Below are positions 1 to 7,582 of a stretch of 12,558 nucleotides of DNA, piece by piece. This DNA comes from Monoraphidium neglectum (taxonomy: Eukaryota > Chlorophyta > Chlorophyceae > Sphaeropleales > Selenastraceae). The stretch is from the NCBI RefSeq assembly GCF_000611645.1, contig NW_014011969.1, positions 1 to 12,558 of the forward strand, in the 5' to 3' direction. The translations under genes were made by a program, and so were the position numbers. The notes under the pieces are model-generated. The model was given only the letters and a program-made list of their open reading frames with translations, searched no databases and had not been told where the DNA came from. Every line of letters starts with the position of its first letter. Position 1 is the first letter of the stretch.

Positions 1-11
1 CTCCCCGGCAG

Positions 12-1988
12 GGCGCCGCCCCCCCTCGACGCGTCAGAGCCTGAGAACGTGTCAAAGGCCATCGCGGCCTGGGGGCTGGACTACGTGGTGCTCACCAGCG
101 TTGACAGGGACGACCTGCCGGTGGGTGGCCCCCTGGCCGCCACTTGGCGGCTGGCGGCTGGCGGTTCGAGCGGTTGAGGGGTGGCTGGCGGGCAGTTGGC
201 GGCGGCCGGCTGCTTTGTGGGGCAGCAGCAGGCAGGTGGCTGTCGAGCGGCCGGCGGGCGGCGCTGTCACCAGATGTATGGAACCTTGAGCTTTGCACGG
301 GCCGTCGAGACTGCCCCGCGGCCTCGGGGCCTGACTTGCATCACACCGGGGCGTTGTTGCCCCCCCCCCCCCACCCCCCACAAACACATTTGGCTCTCAT
401 CGGGGGCCTGCCATTCGCCTTCTCGAACCCCTAGGACGGCGGCGCGGCGCACATAGCCCAGACGGTGCGGCTTCTCAAGGAGAAAACAGAGGGGCGGCTG
501 CTGGTGGAGGCGCTGGTGCCAGACTTCCAGGTATCATCGTCGCGACACTGGTCAATGGGGGGGCCGCGAGCCGGCTGGTGCAGCTGCCTGCTTCAAGAGC
601 ATCGCGCAAGCAAAGGACAATAGCACAGGAGCGTGGCGCATGAGGCGGAGGTGGTGCGTTTGTTGGCTGGGCCGCGTCTTTGCCGAGCTCCGGATCGTCG
701 CCTGAAATGCGCGCCGCGCACGCCCCGGTCCTTCCCCGCGTCGCCCCAGGGCAACCGTGCGGCGGTGGACCTCGTTGCCGGCTCCGGCCTGGACGTGTTT
801 GCGCACAACGTGGAGACGGTGCCGCGGCTGCAGTCGGTCGTGCGTGACCGCCGCGCCAACTGGCAGCAGAGCATAGCTGTCCTGCGCGCGGCGAAGGAGC
901 AGGTGGGCACGCACGAGAGAGAGCCCCCACATGGCCGGGCGGCGTGCGCCGCCGATGTTAACAAATTTCATTTCGTCAGCGGAGAGCAATGCTGGGATAA
1001 AGCAACGCACAGGCAAAGACTTCGATTGTTGCTTTGAGTTGCTGCAGCACATCTCCGTTCGACGTTTTGACCCATCAGATCCCGCAGTGCGCCGCACGTC
1101 CTCCCCGCATCTGTGCCCACACTCGTGCACGCACACGCGCCTGCCTGCATGTTCAGGCATCGCCACCCGAGTAAGAGCATTTGCACGCACGCGCTCACGC
1201 ACGCCCAAACCCACGGGCATAGGACGCGTGCGCGCACACAAACACACACACACACACACACACACACCTACATCTACCCACATACACCAACACACACGCA
1301 CATACATACGCAGTCACATACACACACTCACACACACACGCACGCGCGCACACATACACACACACACTTCTTCCCCCACCCACCACACCAGGGTGTGCGT
1401 GTGACCAAGACCTCCATCATGCTGGGCTGCGGCGAGGCCAGGGAGGAGGTGCTGGAGGCGCTGGCGCTGCTGCGCGAGGCGGGGGTGGACGTGGTCACGC
1501 TGGGCCAGTATATGCGGCCGACAAAGAAGTGAGGGCGCAGCTGCGACGCGGAAAGGGACGCTGTTTGAGGCTTTGAGGGGGGCGCGCGAAGCTTTGTGGG
1601 CCTGGACGCTTGTGGCGGGCTGCAGCGTTGGTGTGTGGGCTTCAAGGCTGTGTGCGCAGCGCTGCCCGTGTCATTGGGCATGGATGTCTGGTCTTAATAG
1701 GCTATTGTCCGCTCACGGCCTGCCACGTCGCCCGCGCGCCGCAGGCACATGGCGGTGTCCGAGTTCGTCACGCCGGCCGCCTTTGAGTCCTACGAGCAGG
1801 CTGCGAAGGAGATGGGGTTCTTGTACGTGGCCAGCGGCGCCATGGTGCGCAGCAGCTACCGCGCGGGGGAGCTCTACCTGAAAAACATGCTAGGCGGCGG
1901 CAGCAGTAGCAGCACCAGCAGTAGCAGCAGCACCAGCACCAGCACCAGCACCAGCAGCAGTGAGGCACAGCAGGCAGCGACAGCCTGA
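12..1988 (+). CDS. LIP1P: Lipoyl synthase, plastid-type, 3' part of gene (5' end outside window)
   Basis: Radical SAM enzyme that inserts two sulfurs into protein-bound octanoyl groups to make lipoyl cofactors for 2-oxoacid dehydrogenases. Exons seen: 12-120, 435-530, 750-902, 1392-1528, 1745-1988 (phases 0,0,0,2). The first probably starts after the AG at 10-11, splitting an Arg codon. About 245 residues are visible. In order they show [86 protein letters not shown] and MGFLYVASG, then the invariant VRSSYRAGE, whose serine is known in LipA to ligate the auxiliary Fe-S cluster. The N-terminal cysteine motifs for both clusters lie outside the window. The MLGCGE and QYMRPTK wording resembles plastid rather than mitochondrial enzymes; targeting cannot be checked because the N terminus is missing. 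The protein ends in a Ser/Thr repeat tail that the family normally lacks. Confidence 0.94.
360..379 (+). repeat. C-rich homopolymer run in lipoyl synthase intron
   Basis: Thirteen consecutive C residues, one A, then six more C residues, about 55 nt before the 3' splice site at 434. It may serve as a distant pyrimidine tract; on the other strand it is a long G run. Confidence 0.9.
1120..1372 (+). repeat. (CA)-rich microsatellite region in lipoyl synthase intron
   Basis: A long stretch dominated by CA/CG dinucleotides inside the 489-nt intron 903-1391. It includes an uninterrupted run of 13 AC units (1242-1267) and further interrupted runs near 1320-1345 and 1350-1368. It is alternating purine-pyrimidine DNA. 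Open frames across it (His/Thr on +, Cys/Val on -) are repeat artefacts. The intron still ends in a normal CCACACCAG acceptor. Confidence 0.93.
1902..1961 (+). repeat. In-frame AGC/ACC repeat encoding Ser/Thr tail
   Basis: Twenty consecutive AGC, AGT or ACC codons in the last exon of the lipoyl synthase gene, including several ACCAGC units in tandem. They encode only Ser and Thr, after three Gly codons and before EAQQAATA and the stop. The tract begins about 14 residues after the conserved RSSYRAGE motif, so it should be a flexible tail outside the catalytic barrel. Confidence 0.92.
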
Positions 1989-1998
1989 GCCCTGCCCG

Positions 1999-2003
1999 TG
2001 TAA
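1999..2003 (+). terminator. TGTAA motif just after the lipoyl synthase stop, possible poly(A) signal
   Basis: TGTAA is the usual green-algal polyadenylation signal. This copy begins only 11 nt after the TGA at 1986-1988, so the 3' UTR would be very short; the true site may be elsewhere. Confidence 0.4.
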
Positions 2004-2370
2004 ATCCAATGTGTGTGCTGGGGTTGTCAGGGGTCCCGGTGGTGCGCAGGCTTGAGCGCGCAGGTGGTACGCAGCTCCAGCCTCGAGCAGCGCCAGTCAT
2101 ACATCAGATGCATGAAACGGCTGGCGAAGGGACACTCATGATCATGCAGAGCACCGACAGCACTATGTGTTGGCGGCGGATCCCACGGTTTGCCAGGCGG
2201 GCTTCTCGGGAGGTTTTGGGTGTGTGTCACTCTCACGCGTGCAACTGCACAACCCGCATGCTGTGTCCAATAATATACCAGTTCAAAATCCATTTGCAAG
2301 CACACGCAGGTGACGGAGATCGGGATGCTGGGGAGGAGCCAGCTGTGGCAGCTGCTGTCCTATCCGCCCG

Positions 2371-2408
2371 GCACTTGCCCGTCCACCCAGCACTTGCCCG
2401 CCCACACA
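2371..2408 (+). repeat. 19-bp tandem duplication
   Basis: Two adjacent 19-bp copies (2371-2389 and 2390-2408), each starting GCACTTGCCCG and differing at two positions. Function unknown; probably slippage. Confidence 0.85.
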
Positions 2409-2604
2409 GCTGCCACTGGACTGCATTTCCCTTTTTAGGCATCGTACCGCTGATCACGACGTTCAGAAATCAAAGTTCGCATCACAGATACACATAGCAA
2501 GTGCTGGGTACACCGCCTGAAGCTTCGAATTCTATCTCCGTGACCCTCCACGCACGCTCACCCTCGTGACGCTCTGCTCCAGAAGAGCCTTCGTGTGCTA
2601 GAGA

Positions 2605-3499
2605 ATGGCCTACTATCACGACAAGGTGGGCGCCTACAACTCGGGCATCTGGCTGCCGTTCGCCCACGCAGCACAGATCCACCCCCCCCAAGAGCAGCTG
2701 CTGTCACCTCACTGTTGCAAGGCCTGCCGGCTCGCGCCCGCTCAATGAGTCCAGTAAAAGAGACCTGAAAAATAGCAGCAAGCATTGAATATTCCACGCT
2801 GCCCTGCGCCGGGTGTTGGGGCAATCTGGCCTCGTGCAAGCCCCACCATGGGCCTAGACACAGGGGTTACTGGGAACCCTCCAGGGAACCCAGTAGGGCA
2901 ACTCCCGCCGCCGGACCTTCAGTGAACAGAGATGCTCACACAGGTTTGCTGATCTGTCCCCTCAAGCGCCTCCCCCTCTGTAGAGACAACCCATTGACGA
3001 CCCCATCACCTATCAAACCCTGCCCTCACACCGCACACAGTATCGCTTCGAGGAGCGCCCCAGCAGCAGGGAGAGGTCAGGCGAGTGGCAGCCGGAGTGG
3101 CTGCCTGCTTACAACTGGCGTGGCCAGCGGCAGTACATGATCAAGGCGTATGATGACTACGCCCGCGAATATGAGGACATTTATGTCCGCAGCGTGTGCG
3201 AGCTGCGGCGCAAAGGATACAAGGTGCGTTGCGGCACCCCTGATGCAGGGCATGAGTGGCGCCGGCCACCACATTACGAGAAGCAAGGGCTTGCAAAGAT
3301 CAAGGCACAGAGCCTTGCATGCGCGCGCTTGTCGCGCATCCGCCGAGCCACGCACTAACTCCCCAAGCATCGCACCCCAGCTTGTACCGCGTGACTCAAT
3401 GCTTGCATCACCGCATGCTGGACCCCGCAGGGCAGCGGCCAGAAGAAGTGGTGGGCAGACCTGTTGGGCTGCGTCACGTGCACCACGGTGTATGGCTGA
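2605..3499 (+). CDS. Uncharacterised 90-residue protein, three exons
   Basis: I do not recognise the family. Exons 2605-2625 (7 codons, MAYYHDK), 3041-3223 (61 codons) and 3431-3499 (22 codons plus TGA) join in phase 0 at good splice sites: AAG|GTGGGC...CACACAG|TATCGC and AAG|GTGCGT...CCCGCAG|GGCAGC. The start has a favourable context (A at -3, G at +4). The product is charged and aromatic: YRFEERPSSRERSGEW, then WLPAYNWRGQRQYM, then a probable helix KAYDDYAREYEDIYVRS, CELRRKGYKG, and a Trp/Cys-rich end GQKKWWADLLGCVTCTTVYG. No clear signal peptide or membrane segment is seen. Support comes from matching splice phases and a protein-like composition with no Ala/Arg/Pro junk bias. The weak points are the 21-nt first exon and the lack of a TGTAA signal for about 1.4 kb downstream. 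Confidence 0.68.
2868..2895 (+). repeat. 28-nt inverted repeat in intron 1 of the small gene
   Basis: TACTGGG (2868-2874) pairs with CCCAGTA (2889-2895). Inside, CCCT (2877-2880) pairs with AGGG (2883-2886), with a symmetric AA/AA internal loop between the two stems. It lies in the 415-nt intron 2626-3040. Confidence 0.8.
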
Positions 3500-5019
3500 C
3501 TAACGGGTGGAGGATTGCGACCTCCGCGGGTGGGATGTCGCCCTCAGACACCCCACCATGCGTGTCGGTGTTCTGCTTCTGTTGCGCAGCATCGTGTACG
3601 CTTATCCTTCCAACCGCGGCTTGTGCGTGCGCTGAAGCTGCATTTTGCAGGGTGGTGTGTCTGTGCAGGCGGCTGTTGGCGGCATCCCAGGCACTCCTGC
3701 TCCTCTGATGTTTCCGAGCAAAGGGCGCGCGAGCGGGCGCTGCCGCCATTCCTCACCCATGCGCCGGGCGGCAACATGAACACGCGACCGCACCGCATGC
3801 CCCATGGCCTTTTTGTGCATTCTATGCGCTTGGTTGTGTGTATCTGTCCTCGAAAAGTCTCCTGCTGGTATATCTGTGTGCATGTTATGGGATCCCTCTT
3901 CCTATGCTACAACGTCCTTTTCTTACTCACCCACCCCACTTTCCTGTCCCATCCAATTTGTGGCGGTGTGGACCCCAATGCGCAAACACATTGCACGAAG
4001 CATGTTACATCGTTGGCGTTGCATGCTCCAGACTTTCCTTGAGCCGGCGAAATAGGGAAGGCAAGGGGGGCGGGTGCAAGGCTGGCGGGGGCCTGGCGGT
4101 GGCGCTGGTCACACGCTGGCAGTCGCCTGACGGCACGAACCGTGCACTCATGCCGTGTGGACTCCAGGTTGTTGCTGCCGCTTGCATCGTCTGCAGTCTT
4201 GGTCTGGGTGGCCGCCGCAGGCATTGATACATTTTGCGCCCCACAACCGCCACCAGCTGTGCACTTAATGACTGTATGAAATGGGTTTTCAATACAAATG
4301 CAGCCCTCCAGCAAACACAGATTTCAGGGCAGAGCAGCCGGGAGGGTTCAGAGCGACGGTTGGGGTGTGGCCGCATTCCCCTTCCGGCAATTTCGCTGAT
4401 CTGCTTTGCTCCACCATCCATCAGGGTGCTGCGGCACAGCAACCTGGATCATGGAGTTGCAATGCACTGCATTGATATCCAGGTTGCTTAAAAGTCCTCA
4501 GAGCCTGGACTCCATGTGAATGCATTACCGGACTTGCAGACCCCAGCTGCCCGCCCGGCCCCTGGCGGCATTGGTCAATGATCATCTGCTCAGCTTGTTA
4601 CGTTGTCAGCGTGGCATGAGGCTGAGGATTCGATCGTGCGATCTCTTATACCGGCAACACTATTGAAAAAATCAACAGGGGATCCGGAGGCCAGCTGGCT
4701 GACCACACTTACTGTACGGGTTACCTGGTGCTGACGAGCGAGCGGCGTTTGTCGGACACGGTGCATTTGCGTCTGCCGACGTCTCCTTATAGAATGATCG
4801 CAAGGCAATTGGGATCACGCAGCTCAGATCGGTCCATGCTTTGCCGCCCCGCGCTCGCTTTCCCCTGCTGCGCGTAGTCCCTGGCGTCAAATAGCCACAG
4901 GACACCATAATCTTACGCCGGCAACGCCGTTCCAGCCAAGCGAAGTGTAACGGTGGCTTGTGGTCGCCCACCCCAACAGCGCTACCGAACCGCCCTCAAC
5001 AGGGCGCTCATTTGCAAGC
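3500..5019. other. Gene-free region between the small gene and the sterol isomerase gene
   Basis: About 1.5 kb without a supported gene on either strand. It looks less GC-rich than the exons. Translations in all frames are short or of low-complexity composition with no family motif, and no tRNA-like B box was found. It holds the 51-nt hairpin at 4438-4488 and a TGTAA at 4946-4950, only 70 nt before the isomerase ATG. It should include the 3' UTR of the small gene and the promoter and leader of the isomerase. Confidence 0.6.
4438..4488. repeat. 51-nt hairpin with perfect 12-bp arms
   Basis: AGCAACCTGGAT (4438-4449) is the exact reverse complement of ATCCAGGTTGCT (4477-4488). Nested inside is the odd palindrome CAATGCA-C-TGCATTG (4460-4474). 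The two parts are separated by 10 nt on the left and 2 nt on the right, giving one asymmetric stem-loop in non-coding DNA. Function unknown: small-RNA precursor, remnant of a foldback element, or chance. Confidence 0.85.
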
Positions 5020-6918
5020 ATGGCGGCGCACAGCAGCACAGGCGGGGTGCACATCAACGAGGTGCACCATGCGCACCCCTACTTCCCGCCGGATACTGTA
5101 CTGGCGGGCTTCGTCCCGCAGCAGCTGCCGTTTGAGCAGACGCTGGCCGTCTTCTTCACGGCCACGTTCCTAGTGCTGGCCTTTGGCTGGAAGCTGTCAG
5201 GTGAGAGCTAAGCAAGACTCGGTCACAGGTTGTCTGCGCAAGATCTACAGGGAACGCACGGCTCGTCACCCCCTGCGGCCTGCGGGCCCTGCTGTCCCTG
5301 GCTCAGGTTCTCGCCCTGGCATCCGCCAGGGCTGCAACGCGGCGAGGCGGCGACCCGGTTGCCGCCCCCACGTCCGGCCTCGCTGCGCGGGACCCACCAT
5401 TGCTAGGCAATTATAAGCACCTGGCGACCAAGGAGCGGCTGCTGGTCTGCTGGTTCCTGTGCACCGGCCTCATCCACTTGATCGTCGAGGGTGAGGCTGC
5501 CGCAACGAGTATACGATGCGGCTGCACTGATGACCGGGCTGCACGTGACGGCTGCACACCTGACAGCGGCCTGCAGGCGGCGCCGTTCGCGCGTGCACAC
5601 GGCGGCGGCCGCAGCGCGAGCCCCTGCCGCGCTGCACCAGCAGCCTCCAGCAGTGCAGCATCATGGCACAGGAAGTGCCTCGGCAGCCGCGCCGCGGCGC
5701 TGCCTGCCGCCCCCGCAAGCCGTGAGACCACCCTGCCGCTTCGCATCCCCCGTAACGACGCAGGCGCTGTCGTCCTCAACGCCAACTTCTACAAGGACAC
5801 GACCCGCAACATCCTCTCAGAGATCTGTGAGCACGCGCAACCCAAGTGCCCCTGCCGCCCGCGCGCACGGCGGGGACCTTGGTCCCTCCCTCAACACGCC
5901 GCTGCGCCTGGTGATGCAGCAGCTCTGATTTTTACATAAGGGCTTTTCAAGCGCCCGGCAGGGAACTCATCACCAACGTTGCCCCCTCAAAACCCACCAC
6001 ACACCACCCTGCCACACCTGCACCCCTTCCACCCCCCCAGGGAAGGAGTATGCCAAGGCCGACTCGCGCTATGCCACCCGCGACGACTTTGTCATCAGCA
6101 TGGAAGCCGTCACCGCATTCATCGAGGGCCCCGGCTGCTTCCTGATCGTGTGGGCGCTCTGCGCGCGCAAGGCGTGGCGGTACGTCGCGGTCGTGCTGGT
6201 GTCACTGGGGCAGCTGTACGGCGATGTGCTGTACTTCGGGACATGCATCCACGGCGGTGAGGGCCAAGGCGCCACGCCGGCTTGCGAGCGGCGAGAGGGG
6301 GGTCTTGGTGTGACAGCGCGGCCGCACACGAGAGAGCGGGGGTGGATGCCGGGGCTGCTGGCTTTCTAATCCTGTTGCAGGGGTGGACGCGGGGAAAGGT
6401 AGCCACCCCCAGCGCGCGCTCCCTGCATCAGCCCTCGCCGCGCAGTGAATGCTCTGCACGACAGCGGCATGACTCTGCTACTGCTGCCCTCCTCATGCCC
6501 CTGAGAATCCCGCCCACGTCGCCTCCTCGCCCTTTGCACCCCCTGCTGACCAGGTGTTGACCGCCACACGCGACCCGAATTCATATATTTCTGGTTCTAC
6601 TTCGTCATCATCAACGGCATCTGGATCGTCATCCCCTTCGCCTGCATCGTCTGGGCCGCCAACCGCATCAACGCCGCCGTCGCAGGGTGCGCGGCCGAGC
6701 GCATTGTCTCTTGTTCAAATCAGTCCGACTGGCGGGCGTGGTGCCCCGCTGCTTTTGAGGGCCGCCCGCTGCTGGCCGCAGCATTTGCATGCGCCGAAGT
6801 GTGTCACCTTGTCAATCAACACCGTGAGCATATTCTCTGACCGACCATGTGTGGCACCTGCACCAATGTGGTCCGCAGGGAGGACAGCAAGGCTGCGGCG
6901 AAGAAGCGCAAGGTCTAG
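5020..6918 (+). CDS. EBP: Sterol delta8-delta7 isomerase (EBP / HYD1 family), complete
   Basis: ER membrane enzyme that moves the C8 double bond of sterol intermediates to C7 in ergosterol/phytosterol synthesis. Exons 5020-5200, 5407-5490, 5764-5826, 6041-6256, 6554-6686 and 6879-6918 (phases 1,1,1,1,2) give 238 residues (human EBP about 230). Residues 19-31 (HPYFPPDTVLAGF) match the family N terminus. Membrane segments lie near 40-59, 71-88, 128-147, 154-174 and 193-217. Residues known to matter in human EBP are all present: His84 and Glu88 (GLIHLIVEG), Glu131 and Thr134 (SMEAVTA), Asn202 and Trp205 (FVIINGIW). WKEYAKADSRY and GQLYGDVLYF are also diagnostic. ATG 5020 is the first in-frame ATG and has A at -3 and G at +4. 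The C terminus is basic (AAAKKRKV), as in animal EBP, probably a cytosolic ER-retention-like tail. A possible micro-exon lies in intron 4. Confidence 0.94.
6381..6398 (+). other. Candidate 18-nt cassette micro-exon in sterol isomerase intron 4
   Basis: Within intron 6257-6553 the run CTAATCCTGTTGCAG (ending 6380) is a strong branch-point plus acceptor, followed 18 nt later by the donor GTAGCC (6399). Both ends are phase 1, so inclusion would keep the frame and add six residues (GVDAGK) before GVDRHTRPEF. Skipping gives exactly the human spacing between DVLYF and YFWFYF (17 residues), so the default isoform probably lacks it. Confidence 0.4.
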
Positions 6919-7033
6919 GGCAGCAGGGCTCTGGCTGGCCAGCGCCGCGACGTGTAGCGTGGCGACGTGCGGGTTGTGGCGCAGGCTGACCGGCCACGCA
7001 CTGCTACTTGATGCTGATTTGGCAGGCTGGCGC

Positions 7034-7078
7034 CAAAACTTTAGGAACTGCATCGAGCGAGCGAGACTCAAAGTTTTG
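7034..7078 (+). repeat. 9-bp perfect inverted repeat in probable 3' UTR
   Basis: CAAAACTTT (7034-7042) is the exact reverse complement of AAAGTTTTG (7070-7078), with a 27-nt loop. It lies 116 nt after the sterol isomerase stop codon. A TTTGGC...GCCAAA pair overlaps its left edge. Confidence 0.8.
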
Positions 7079-7144
7079 AAGGTTTTGTGTGCTCATCACC
7101 ATTTACTTTAGGCCTGGGTAGGGTATTGGACTGCGTGCGGGGCT

Positions 7145-7166
7145 GTCTGCCTGGAACAAGGCAGAC
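7145..7166 (+). repeat. 8-bp perfect hairpin upstream of TGTAA in probable 3' UTR
   Basis: GTCTGCCT (7145-7152), loop GGAACA, AGGCAGAC (7159-7166). This is a compact, GC-rich hairpin 21 nt before the TGTAA motif, positioned to be transcribed in the sterol isomerase 3' UTR. Confidence 0.8.
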
Positions 7167-7187
7167 CCACTCACACGGTATCAACGA

Positions 7188-7192
7188 TGTAA
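7188..7192 (+). terminator. TGTAA, probable poly(A) signal of the sterol isomerase gene
   Basis: First TGTAA after the TAG at 6916-6918, about 270 nt downstream, which is a plausible 3' UTR length in green algae. Confidence 0.6.
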
Positions 7193-7525
7193 GCCCCTAG
7201 GGATGCGCAGTGGTTTCGTTGGGCTTTTAATCTGTGGGCAAGATGAGGGACTGGGCGTGGGCGGTCCTGACCCTGGATAGAGTCGCATTAGATGTCAGGG
7301 ACTTGAAGCCAGACCAAAAACCGACTGGTTGCTGAGTATCAGAAAGGGGTTGGGTGCGGAATCACTTCTACACAGCGTTTGACGCATGTGGGCTGGCCGG
7401 GGGTTTGCACAGCCTGTTGCTACAACAGCGCACGTAGCTGCACAGCACAATGAGCGGTGCAGCTGTGTGTTCCCGCATAATTTCATTCCCAAAATGATAT
7501 AGGTTTGCCTTTGCAAGCGGATCCA

Positions 7526-7543
7526 GATCGCGATGGCGCGATC
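7526..7543. repeat. 7-bp perfect stem just upstream of the PIG-T start
   Basis: GATCGCG (7526-7532), loop ATGG, CGCGATC (7537-7543), 39 nt before the PIG-T ATG. It could fold in the 5' leader or be a dyad protein-binding site. The loop contains an ATG that would be an upstream start if transcribed; its frame reaches TAA at 7564-7566. Confidence 0.7.
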
Positions 7544-7582
7544 TCGCAAGCTCCCCGTGGACTAAGCACTGTTCTCGACAAA

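Larger units (their letters stand above)
1989..2604. other. Intergenic region between lipoyl synthase and the small gene
   Basis: No supported gene. It should hold the 3' UTR of lipoyl synthase and the promoter and 5' UTR of the next gene. Visible items are the TGTAA at 1999, a 10-bp palindrome CATGATCATG near 2138-2147, an AT-rich TCCAATAATATACC stretch near 2267-2280, and a 19-bp tandem duplication at 2371-2408. The open frame on + through 2009-2497 has no recognisable family signature. Confidence 0.6.
6919..7582. other. Intergenic region between sterol isomerase and PIG-T
   Basis: No supported gene. The left part is the likely 3' UTR of the isomerase, with inverted repeats at 7034-7078 and 7145-7166 and a TGTAA at 7188-7192. 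The right part is the likely promoter and leader of PIG-T, with a short palindrome at 7526-7543. Minus-strand open frames at 7295-7598 show no family features. Confidence 0.6.

Noticed and set aside
159..175. GGTTCGAGCGG as a tRNA B box
   Set aside because: No A box or cloverleaf can be formed around it; it lies in an intron with simple GGCGGCTGGC repeats.
552..1307. 251-aa minus-strand open frame with Cys/Val repeats
   Set aside because: Created by the CA microsatellite and lipoyl synthase exon antisense; no protein signature.
1120..1372. CA-rich array as a CRISPR-like repeat
   Set aside because: No unique spacers or constant repeat unit; it is a plain dinucleotide microsatellite in a eukaryotic intron.
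2009..2497. 162-aa plus-strand open frame in the gap after lipoyl synthase
   Set aside because: No recognisable domain, irregular composition, no splice partners with matching phase.
3515..4227. Several open frames (up to 175 aa) in the gene-free region
   Set aside because: Non-GC-rich wobble positions, His/Cys/Pro-rich erratic composition and no family motifs; judged non-coding.
6895..6918. KKRKV end of the sterol isomerase as a nuclear localisation signal
   Set aside because: It is the C terminus of a multi-pass ER enzyme; animal EBP also ends in a Lys-rich tail, so an ER-retention-like role is more likely.
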